Shown here piece by piece: positions 37,090 through 47,668 of a stretch of DNA of 64,000 nucleotides. Position numbers and translations under genes: made by a program. Source of the DNA: Sipunculus nudus (lineage: Eukaryota; Annelida; Sipuncula; Golfingiida; Sipunculidae); contig CM049316.1 of assembly GCA_026874595.1 (NCBI GenBank), positions 48,364,695 through 48,428,694 on the forward strand. The letters are read 5' to 3'. Positions within the stretch are counted from its first letter, which is position 1. The number at the start of each line of letters is the position of its first letter. The notes under the pieces were generated by a model. That model made no database searches. It saw only the letters and a program-made list of their open reading frames with translations, and was not told where the DNA came from.

Positions 37090-37560
37090 TTACAGCACAT
37101 GTACTGCAGTCAGAGAACTTCTGTCCTACTGCTCCATGTACTGTAGTTAGGGAATTTTTGCCCCTCTGATCCATTTATTGCAATTAGAAATGTTTTGTCT
37201 CTCTCAGCTATTTACTGCAGTTAGAGCAGTTTTGTCCCTCTGTCACTTTTATTGCAGTTAGAGAAGTTATGTTCAATTCACTGCCATTTCTTTTATTGAA
37301 AGAAAGAGAGGAAGACAAAAGGGTTAGGGTTAGAACTTTTGTCTCTCTCGCCCATTTACTGCAGTTAGAGAACTTTTGTTCCACTGCCCCATTTACTGCA
37401 GCTTGGGAAGTTTCGCCCCTCTGCCCCATTTACTGCCTTTTCCTTTATTGAAAGAAAGAGAGGAAGACAAGAGGGTTAGGGTTAGAACTTTTGTCCCTCT
37501 GAAAAATTTACAGCAGATAGAGAACTGTTGTCCCTCTTTCCCATTTGCTGCCATTAGAGA
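37090..37560. repeat. Degenerate tandem repeat, about 40-bp motif plus a 170-bp duplication
   Basis: CATTTACTGCAGTTAGAGAA and CTTTTGTCCCTCTG recur about ten times. A longer block with TTATTGAAAGAAAGAGAGGA and AGGGTTAGGGTTAGAACTTT occurs at 37274-37340 and 37444-37492. It lies just downstream of the terminal exon at 37618-37829 and is probably within that gene's 3' UTR or just beyond it. Confidence 0.8.
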
Positions 37561-37617
37561 ACTTTCTTTCTGATGTCAGATTAACCCATTAAGATAAGAC
37601 TGTCCAGTCCTTGCTGC

Positions 37618-37829
37618 CTAACTCAGGAACTCCTTCTCCAATGCCAAGGCCATTTCCTCATCCACTGAACCAATGGATTCTGCAGATTCTTCATTCTCCT
37701 CACTTGAACTCTGGTCACTAAACTTGAAGATTCTGTGTGGGTTTCCCACTAACTGCATCTCTTGTTCCTGTTCATCTTCCTCCTCCAGTGGCATATCCTC
37801 CTCCTGGTTCTTCCTTTTTTTATGCCACC
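37618..37829 (-). CDS. Terminal exon of an unidentified gene; C-terminus resembles CTD phosphatase FCP1
   Basis: Acceptor ATTTTAG|GG on the minus strand, then an open frame of 69 codons to TAG at 37618. It reads WHKKRKNQEEDMPLEEEDEQ, later NPHRIFKFSDQSSSEENE, and ends SVDEEMALALEKEFLS. The order of a basic HKKRK patch, an acidic Ser/Glu stretch and a short DEEMALALEKEF helix at the very end resembles the C-terminus of the RNA polymerase II CTD phosphatase FCP1 (CTDP1), where such a helix binds TFIIF. The evidence is only compositional plus the last 12 residues. Codon use is clean and GC-richer than its surroundings. No upstream exon of this gene could be recognised between 37830 and 64000. 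Confidence 0.7.
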
Positions 37830-37857
37830 CTAAAATTTAAATCATCATCTCTATTAT

Positions 37858-38640
37858 AAACAAGTGACCCATTGGTCATGATGCTCAGCTGACTAGCCTC
37901 ATGTTCATAACAGGAATTTTATCATCTGAAATTCAAATTGAAACTAACTTTAGATGTGATCTTAACCTTTGACCTTCTGACACCAAGGTCCTTCCTTAAG
38001 TGATGGGTCACACATGTGAAGAAAAAATCCAATTATGACTGGTCTTCACAGGTTGTACAACAGAAGAATAGGATTTCTGAAAGTTTGTTCAAATTTTGCA
38101 TGCTGACTGTGATATGTATATACACTAATAATTTAAAACATTTACCAAATTCTAATCTAATTTCTGGCATACCACTGAATTTTGATTTAATAAAGTTATA
38201 TCATTGAAAAAAGTCTCAAACTTCAACAGTTCCCATGCTAAGTGTCAAAATATATTTCTTGCTGTTTTACCTATTGTAACATTCCTGTCCATAACTTTTT
38301 ACAAAGTATACAATACTTATCTAATTTCTGGTATGTATATGGGAAATATATAGAGGAATATTTATGGTAAATCTGGACAAAAACAGAGGTTTTGATATGA
38401 TCAGGCACTCCTGAAGTGTAACAATAGGTTTTCAATGTAAAATTGAGGTTTTTCCTTAATTTCTTGAAGAAACAAAGTCACAGTAACCCAGTTTTGGTTT
38501 GGTAGGAGAACTTAGGGACATCTTACTGTAAGTCGAATTTTGAATATATTTGTAAGTCTAATGGTTACAAAATATGTCAGTATAACGGTCAGACAAACGT
38601 TGAGATGGCCGGATGATTAACAGTTAGCTGAGCTTAAAAT
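37858..38640 (+). repeat. Short CAAGGG-family copy
   Basis: Starts AACAAGTGACCCATTGGTCA and ends AACAGTTAGCTGAGCTTAAAA. It lies 30 bases upstream of the terminal exon's acceptor in gene orientation, i.e. inside the last intron and antisense to that gene. Confidence 0.75.
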
Positions 38641-40004
38641 ACATTAAAGAAATATATAACAAGGGACCATGGTCATGGCCGTAGGCAAATTCAAAATATG
38701 CTTCTTATTTCTTTTGTTATTTTTTTTCAGCTCAGGAGACAATGTCATTCGAGCTATATCTGGGTTCGTACGCACCTTGAAAACCTTGAAAAGTGCTTAA
38801 AAAGAGAGAGTGGTTTGGAAAAGTGCTTGAAAAATAAAATTTTGTGAAAGAGTTTGGTGTATGTTGTGTGTATGCATACCTGGTATTTAAATATGGACTT
38901 TCGGGCATCTCTACGTCAATCAAATGTATGAAATCGAATTAACCCAATCGTGGATGATTGAGACTGGGCAGTGGAAGTGACGATGTAACAAGTTAACATA
39001 CGAGGGTAATAACCATGTTTATTTTTAAATAGTAAGTGAGCTGCTATGCTAGAAAGATCGTGGAGATTTCCCCGAGGTACGTATAAAAGCTCTTTAATTA
39101 AAAACTCAATACACGATAGGCGAGTTCACGTAAGTATTTTCGAGAGATTTATAATTTAAATTTAAATGTAATACTAGAGAGATTATTAATATAGCTGTTG
39201 AGAAGATCTGTTCAAAGGAAATAATTATCTGGGAACAAACCAGGGGAATAAAATGTGTGAAAAATACATGATGGGAACAATTTGAATATGAGGGATAATA
39301 ATAATATAAAACTAATTCACTCAGTAGAATATGTCGTTTAAATCAAGTTAACTTTACGTTTTACATTGGTAACTCGGCGATAATAATTATATCAGAGGGG
39401 TCATATTTCCCCCAACGAACCCGATCCGACTTTGTATTGGTTAAAGATTTTTCAGTTTACCCACGAGTTGCGGTTTTTTTTATCTTGGTACCTGCGCATT
39501 CCACGTGTACGCGCTGTGATCGTCATTTGTTAGCTCCCTAAGACCACTGATCAGCGAAATACAGTTTACAAGCGGGGTCAATCCAATTATGGATAAATAC
39601 TGTTTGTCCGAAATAGGTTAAGGTGTTTGGCAGGTACTGACGTATATTCATATACTTTGGCGTCAGTTTGTAAAAGGCTGGGATCCATGGGGGAAATCAC
39701 ATTTTTGTTGCGATGTGATACGCTGGCAGTTTAAAGAGTGATCAGCGACCTATACAACTTTCAGCATCGGCCCCCTCCTTGCCCTGCATAACGATTGCAT
39801 AAAGCTCGCCTATGAGATTTTTTTTTTCAAATAAAATTTCATATTGTTAGTTTTAATCAAATATTGGACAGGTTTAGAAATAGGAATAGAAATCTGGCTG
39901 CGTCTGTGATCGTTAGATAACGACCTTCACAGGTGTTGCCCGGCCATTTGTTGACACGTGCGGCCTGTGACTTGGCGGTAAACGGCAGAAACCTCGTGCA
40001 CGAC

Positions 40005-40578
40005 TAGCCACCAAGGGTGACTATAAAATGTTAGATATATCTGAGAGTACATTTTATAGTCACCACCCCATGTATGCACTTGGGTGGGGTTCTAACCTGT
40101 GTATGATCTTGGTCTATAAAGGGAGAAAACCCCTCAGTAACTCGAGTTTCTCATTTTTTAAAGACAACATTTTGTTATGGTAAGCTAATTGCATAAATAC
40201 CCTGCTTAATTAAGTCTTTAACTCGTACAAAACTGGACCAGTACACATAACATTGTCGCCGCTACATATACATTCTAACTGCTTCTGTCATGGCGGTTAT
40301 GGGCAGAACGACCCGTGTCTTCTTAGACCAAAATACACAATAACTAAAGTAAAATACACTTACAGTTGCCAATATGTTGCAGTTGTATTGAAAATAAGAT
40401 ACTTTTGTCATAGTGAATAAGTTTTAATGTCACCCCATCCGTGAAACTGAAAATAAAACGGTCTTTTTCGGAAAATACGATCGTATCGTGGTCAAATACC
40501 ACTTATCCCTATATATGGGGAGGCGACGAAACAGTCGTCCGTTAACGGTGCAAGACGTTTCGTCGCTGCAGGCGGCTA
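40005..40578. mobile_element. 574-bp insertion with 9-bp target duplication
   Basis: GTGCACGAC occurs at 39996-40004 and 40579-40587, directly flanking the insert. The homologous site in the other hAT-like copy (near 53010-53030, opposite strand) has one uninterrupted version of this stretch. The ends TAGCCACC and GGCGGCTA are near-inverted. A 9-bp duplication fits MULE-type elements, but the class is unproven. The insert carries a 16-bp hairpin and a CTATAAAGGG box. Confidence 0.8.
40016..40064. other. Perfect 16-bp hairpin near the left end of the 574-bp insertion
   Basis: GGTGACTATAAAATGT and ACATTTTATAGTCACC pair perfectly around a 17-base loop. A second, imperfect inverted pair (CGACGAAACAGTC and GACGTTTCGTCG) lies near the right end at about 40523-40566. 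Confidence 0.75.
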
Positions 40579-41576
40579 GTGCACGACAAGGTCGTCATAT
40601 TAAACGTGCTCATACGCAGTTTGACTAGTATTGTTTTGAATAATTTGATAATATTATACCCAATATCGTATAAGGGTAACATATTACAGGCTTTTTGTTT
40701 TATTTTTTAGCTGTTGAAAACTTGAATGAATATCCCCCACGATCACCGAACTGTCAGAGTATTTCGGCACCCCTTCTGCCGGAGCATATAATTTGCTAAA
40801 GTTTGAGCTAGTCGGCAAATCAGAGATCCCTATTCAAGATATTATACGTTTTAGACCCTCGTTATCAGATTAGTTAAATCTGTCAAGGTCATGCCAAAGA
40901 TGAGGGATCATTTTGAATATAAAGTTAAAACAATGGGCCGTTGTGTATTAAACCGCGACTTTCTATACCGAAGGATAAATCACAGGCGGTTCAATTGCTG
41001 TTAGTGTAGATTGTTACTTTTCTGAGTCAATTCCTTATATCTATTACTTATGTTACTTTTCTTAGCCTTTTTATCACACTATATAGTCCATCTCATTATA
41101 AATATTATTTTGCATTTTGTGTTACAAGCCTTTCGATGTCGGCAACATGCATGGGTGAAGGTGCACTGACCGTCCATAAATGTTGATGTCCTTGAAAAGT
41201 TCTTGAAATTTTTCTTATGATAAGTGTATGAACCCTGTATATGTATGGTCCATAACAGTACTTATTGTCTGTCATCTGTCTGTTAGACTGACATATTCTG
41301 AAACCATTACACCTAGGAATCCAAAATTCAGCTACTGTTAGATGTCCCCAAAATCTCCTACCAAACGGAAAAACAGGAGAATTTGGTTACTTCGAGATAT
41401 TAAGGAAAAACATTATTTTTTTATTAAAAAGGTATTATCACACTTCATGCAGGACTGCCTAAAATCAAAACCACTAATCTGTTTTTCTTCATATTTACCA
41501 TAGGTATTCTCCCATAGAAATTAGATCAGTATTGTATAATTAATATTAGTTATTGGTCAAGGAAAATGCACTTTTT

Positions 41577-41645
41577 AAATAAGGGACCCATGAGTCACGT
41601 CACTCAACTGAACTTTGGAAAATTTTAGCAAATGCAAAATATACT

Positions 41646-41712
<67 letters not shown>

Positions 41713-42004
41713 CATTTGAAAATCTAAGAGGAAATGGCCCTGCTAACTGGTGATACAAAAATATATAAATATTTGCCTAACTAACACTGTGCACTTTTAT
41801 GGACTATATCAATGATGCAGGAGTCTCTTATGATCAAATTTTTAGAGGTATCTTTAATTCAGCTATGTGACAGTAATATGTGCATAAAATAGCCACAGGA
41901 ATGTATGAACACCTGTCAATTATAGAATAAGGAAGAAAAAGGAGATAAGCTGAATTATAATAATACACATTTAATTTATTAACTGAAATAAAATGCTGTA
42001 AAAT
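41577..42004 (+). repeat. Left end of CAAGGG family with (TA)n at 41653-41708
   Basis: Begins AATAAGGGACCCATGAGTCA. The TA microsatellite follows AAATGCAAAATATACTT, exactly where the copy at 25845 has one. It runs directly into the next left end at about 42005. Confidence 0.8.
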
Positions 42005-45000
42005 TTAAACAAGGGACCCATGGGTCACGGCGCTCAGCTGATCGTGATTGGACTATCAATGTTTCTCCACTGTGATACTATATCGAGTCAATAAAGCTTA
42101 TGAATATCATGGACATGTTGGGCTATTATAAAGGAATGTAATGTAATATGTGAGTAAATGATAAATGAAATTACCTGACTGATGGATTAATAGAGTCAAA
42201 TATAGTGGTTTATTTTTTATTTATTTAGGAGGGGTTGAAAATTGTGATATATTTGAGCAAATATGAATGCAATGACAGCAGTAATAAGCAGTAGTAGAAT
42301 GATGATAAGGCTATTTGTTGAAGGATCTAAAGTGTATGGTAGTCTGCAAGCTTTCAATTTGACAGATATGATGTTATGATTAACTATGCTGATGAAGTGA
42401 TTTATGAATTTGTGACTGTATGAGGCAATATCTCTTTAGTCTTGACAAGGTACATTATTGTGATGCCCACTATGTCTACATATTACACAATATTGACATA
42501 ACTTCTGGCATGTACATAGGTACCTATGGACGAATAGTTATACAAAATATTAAAGTATGAATATATCTGATTCATCTTGTTCTTGCTTACTGAGGCTGAC
42601 TTTGGGATGGGGTTCGGAGAAGGGAAAAGTGAGGGAAGCACGAAGTGGATGTAGAAATATTCTATTGTAATGTTTTTCATTTATATAAGAATATGAAAAG
42701 CTAAGAGGAAAGGGGCCCTCCTACTTGGTTATAGTAAAGTTCTAAATATATGATTGCAAACTAATACTCTGCAAGACTGTCATGAAGAAAAACAGTAAAA
42801 GTTTTGAGATACTGTGATGCATATGAAAATTTACAGATGGACAGGAAAGTGGAAAGAATGGACTAATACCTTTATTTCACTTTCAAGGGAATAATGCATT
42901 TAAGTTTATATATAATCCTATTTTTTTTAAGCATATCCACTTTTTCCATTAAGAAGTTTTTATCTGAATCATTTTTTTATTTACAGGTTTTATAAATTTT
43001 TAATAAAAAAAACCTGAAAATATATGTTAAAATATTAGAAATGTTGCAAAAGTTGCAATCATTATATATATACAGAGTAAAAAACTGAAACTATAAGTTA
43101 AAATATTAGAATTGTTGCAAAAGTTGCAATCATCATATATCCAGAGTGTATCTCATATTGGGTCATATTATGCATACACATGTATTTTATTATTTTTAAA
43201 TCATAAATGTTTAAACTGAATTAAAAAGAAAATAATGCCACAACATGGCATCTACAAGAATATTCCTTGAATCACTATTAAAAAGTTTTGCACATTGGAG
43301 TTTTCAGTACATGCTTAATTTTATTCACCAAAATAAAATAAAAGATTAAGTAAATTTGATAAAATAAAACATCTTTTCAAATAAAGTATACACACTGTTG
43401 GTTGAATGAGGGACAAACAATATCATTGTGCTAATTACTATCCTAGTTTTAATTTATAACTGGAATTAATAGTCTATTTCACACCTGGTGAAGTTTTTAC
43501 TCTTCTGGAGTAAGGAATTACTTATCTCATGAACATCCACACTTTCATAGCAATACACCACTTTGTGGACACAATTAAATTAAATGTACACTTTAATCAT
43601 TGAATCCCTGGTGGTACAATACAAAATCTAAAATGTAGCATAGCCTAGAATAAGAATGAATCAAATACAGAAAATAATAACATTCATCTAGTTTATGCAC
43701 CATCTGGGGGGGGGGGGGGGGGTGCAAGGCAGAGGGGAAGCCTGCTGGTAGTGGCCAAGCTGACCCAAGGCAAGCTGCCTGGGGTGGGTTACATAATGCA
43801 AGTGAAGGCTGTACTACTAGGTGGGCTAGCTGTAAACAACACTTGACATGGTGTATGAAAACATGAATAAAAGCTAATCTTTCCAATCAATTTCTTTGAA
43901 ATTTCAGATTTTAAAAGATTAATTCCTTATGTTTATATGCTGTGAAAATTAAATCAACAGTGCCAAGGTTGGACAAAATTTAAGGTATCGATTTTTTATT
44001 TATGCTAATAACTTGAAAAATTTGCAAAATTCAGATCTAATTTTGGGTAAACAATTGAATCTTGATTAAATAAAGTTATATTCCTGAAAAAAAAGTCTCT
44101 AGGTTCAGCAATTCTCATGTTAGGTGAGTAAATGTATTTCCTGATTTTTTAAAAAATTGCATTATGTTTTGGCCCATAACTTCAAAATAATACCCAATAC
44201 TGACCTAATTTTTGGTATGTTCATAGAAAATGTATGAAAGAATGTGAATACTAAATACGATCAAAAACAGATCAGTGGTTTATATTAGGCAGCCTTGAAG
44301 TGTAACAATGGCTTTTTTTATGGAAAACGGAGTTTTTTTTCCTTAATATCTCGAAGGAACGAAGTCCTAATGACCCAATTTTTGGTATGGTAGGAGATTT
44401 TTGGGGACATCTAAAATTATGCCAACAGCCTGGGGAGCATAGAGATGTGCACTGAATGACCTACAGTCATCAAAATGGACTGCTTGACAATGTAAGGGAA
44501 TACAACAAGAGCCTCCAAAAAAATTCAATAACTAGCCTAATTTTGCAGCTTTTATTTTCAAATTTCAGATTTTTACAGATTAAATCCTTATACATGCTGT
44601 GAAAATTTAATCCACAGTACTTACAGGAAAAAAACGTGCCTTGGCCAAAGTTGGGCAAAATTTAAGGTACCAATTTTATATTTTAGCCAATATTTAAAAA
44701 ATTTAACAGATTTTGATCTAATTTTTGGTATACAATTAAATTTTGATTAATTAAAGTTGTATTACTGGAAAAAAGTTCCCTACCTTTAACACTTTTGGTC
44801 TTAAGTGACCAAATATCTTCCTGATTTTTTTACAAAGTCCATTATGTTTGGGCCCATAACTTTTTTAAATTATAAAATACTGACTTAATATCTGGCATGT
44901 ACATAGGAACTATATAGAGGAGTATATATGGTAAATATGAAGAAAACCAGATTAGTGGTTTTGATATTAGGCAGTCCTGAAGTGTGAAAATAGATTTCTA

Positions 45001-45252
45001 ATAAAAGATTGAGGTTTTTCCTTAATATCTCGAAGGAACAAAGTCCTATTGACCCAATTTTCGGCATGGTAGAAGATTTTCGGGACATCGAACTGTATGC
45101 CAAATTTTAGATTAGTAGGTCCAACGGTGTCGAAACATGCCAGTCTTACGGACGGACATCCAGACGGACGGACGGACGGACAGACAGACGGACGGACGAC
45201 GGACAATGGACCACGACTATAGCTCAGATGTGATATAGTCAGCTGAGCTAAA
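42005..45252 (+). repeat. Long CAAGGG/GAGCTAAAAA family copy, about 3.2 kb
   Basis: Begins AACAAGGGACCCATGGGTCA and ends ATAGTCAGCTGAGCTAAAAA after a GGACGGAC tract (45151-45201). The interior has a 77-bp tandem duplication at about 43012-43145 (GTTGCAAAAGTTGCAATCAT twice), a G run at 43707-43722 and two successive copies of the 0.7 kb tail module (43900-44460 and 44520-45250). Non-coding. Confidence 0.7.
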
Positions 45253-45345
45253 AAATCCATTTACAAATAAGCAAAAACTAAATCAATCTGATATGTAAAT
45301 ATTGTACTATGAAATAAATGAAAATTGTGGCCTGAAACCATTTAA

Positions 45346-46928
45346 CAAGGGACCCATGGGTCACATGGCTCAGCTGAATTTTTGAAAATATTAGTAACTG
45401 CAAAATATTTCTATTTCTTTTGGTTTTTCATGTATATTATCATTTATGAGAAATACCAGCTATGAGAAATTGGCCCTGCTTAAATGAAACTGTAAATTAT
45501 AGAATAATGAACATGAGCTAAACCATTTTGTGATGCACCAAGCGAAAAAATGGGCCTACGGTAAGTGTTACATAAAAGTAAGGTTCATAAACAAATAATG
45601 TGTGAAGGTAATTAAGATTTCAAAAGTTAAATATAGGCCATATGGGTTAAAAATTAATCCCACAAAGTTTGACCAATATTCCTAATTTTAATACTAAGTT
45701 AACAGTGTTATTCACACCTAGGCCCGGTCAACTTTAAGAGATATGAATGAAATGCTACAAAGTAGTTATATCTTCTTAAATCTTGTCAGTTAGCACTTAC
45801 ATTAGATCCTATTATTTTATCACATTTGAATATCAGGATTAAATTCCTGAACAATTTTTTCTTTTGAAAAATCAAAATTGTCCAAGTCTCAACAAAAAGA
45901 ATTTATTTAACATTAGAATTATAAGATTCATCTTGTTTATTTGTCCTGTGTATTGAATGGGTGGGTGGGGGGAGGGGTCTCTCTTGTTACTGCTTGTTGC
46001 TGAAAATAATATTAATTATAAGATTCATCTTGTTCATAGTACAGGTCTGTCAACAGAATGGGGTGGGGGGGGGGGGGGGGGAGAAAAAGGCTCCCTGTGG
46101 TATTTACTGAAGACAGCCTGATCAAGCTCAACTCAGTGGAGAGAGGGCTTGCCCAGTGATGGGATTACATAACAACAGCCTGGGGAGCATAGAGAACTGC
46201 ACTGATAACCTACAGTGACCAAAGTGGCCTGCTTGACAATGTAAGGGAATACAACAAGAGCCTCCTGAGAAATTCAATAACTAGCCTAATTTTGCAGCTT
46301 TTATTTTCAAATTATATCCACAGTACTTACAGGAAAAAAAACGTGCAGTGGCCAAAGTTGGGCAAAGTTTAAGGTACCAATTTTTTATTTTTGCTAATAT
46401 TTAAAAAAAATAAAAAGATTTTAATCTAATTTTGGGTATACAATTTAATTTTGATTAATTAAAGTTATATTACTGGAAAATAAGGCCTCAGCTTTAACAT
46501 GTTTTGTGTTAAGTGATCAATTATCTTTCCTGATTTTTTACAAAATGCATTATGTTTGAGCCCATTACTTTTTTAAATTATATAATACACACCTAATTTC
46601 TGTTATATACATAGGAACTATATAGAGAAATATTTATGGTAAATATGAGGAAAAACAGATGAGTGGTTTTTGATATTAGGCAGTCCTAAAATGTGAAAAT
46701 AGGCTTTTTATTAATAATTGAGGTTTTTCCTTATTTTCTCTAAGGAACGAAGTCGCAAAGACCCAGTTTTTGGCTTGGTAGGAGATTTTGGGGACATCGA
46801 ACATTATGCCGAATTTTGGATTCCTAGGTCTTACGGTTTCAAAACGTGCCACATCTTTGGACGGACAGACGGACAGACAATGGACCACGACTATAGCTCA
46901 GATGACTTATAGTCAGCTGAGCTAAAAA
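45346..46928 (+). repeat. CAAGGG/GAGCTAAAAA family copy, about 1.6 kb
   Basis: Begins ACAAGGGACCCATGGGTCAC only about 95 bases after the previous copy ends, and ends ATAGTCAGCTGAGCTAAAAA. Long G run at 46064-46080. Non-coding. Confidence 0.8.
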
Positions 46929-47668
46929 TGCAATAAGGAAAAAAATATTATGTGCCTAAGAGCTATATGAAGGATACATTTGATCAACAAAAAATGTATA
47001 AATGTTATTAATCAGTCTGGATGGAGGGTGGGAGGAGAGATGGAGCAACAGAGAAAGTGAGAGAAGGGGAGCATTTAACAGTGTGTATAGGGTAAAATTT
47101 ATTCATAATTATGAGAGTTACAACACCTCTGCATATACACACAGGACATGAAACTGAAGCCAACAGTGCAAACAGGAGGAAAGTTTATTCATAATTATTA
47201 AATATTTAAAAACAGAGATGGACAAACAAAGTCAATCATTTCATTTCATGTTCTGCTGAGGCAGGTGTTGTATAGTAACATCAATAAGAGCTAGCAGTAT
47301 ATTTTGTTCATTATCAATGCAATCTTTCTATTGCGTTCAATCATCTAAATGGAGTAGGATAATCAGTTTTACTGTTGTTAGGGCATACTTATATTCACCA
47401 TATGTCTCAGCTTAGTTTCTATCAAAGCAAGCAGTGAATGACTAGTACTAGTAGACTAGCGTCATATCGATCCTCTGGCATTACAACCAGATTACTAGCA
47501 CCTGAGTGTCATTACATCTATGTCTGAGGAATGCATTAATGAAGATGCAAATATTTTCGTCATTTCTGACAACACTTCATGGCCTATAGGTACATTGTCA
47601 ATCAACATAAACCAGACCAATTGTTAGCATTTTTGTGTACTTTCTAATAATACCAAACATAAGAAAGA
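46929..47668. other. No gene recognised
   Basis: AT-rich spacer between two family copies. No exon, structured repeat or termini seen. Confidence 0.5.

Larger units (their letters stand above)
38760..41237 (+). mobile_element. hAT-like element, copy 1 (F1), non-autonomous or decayed
   Basis: Ends CTGGGTTCGTACGCACCTTG and TAAGTGTATGAACCCTG are inverted. Subterminal CCTTGAAAAGTGCTTGAAAA-like motifs occur at both ends. TATAT flanks both sides, a possible 5-bp target duplication. It is homologous in inverted orientation to 52324-56957. No intact transposase frame. It contains a 574-bp insertion at 40005-40578 absent from the other copy. Confidence 0.82.

Noticed and set aside
37319-37335. Interstitial telomere
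   Set aside because: Only two TTAGGG-type hexamers per site, too few to support a telomeric origin.
43593-43886. Minus-strand 97-residue proline-rich frame
   Set aside because: It spans a G homopolymer and repeat-family sequence found elsewhere in the window; no homolog recognised.
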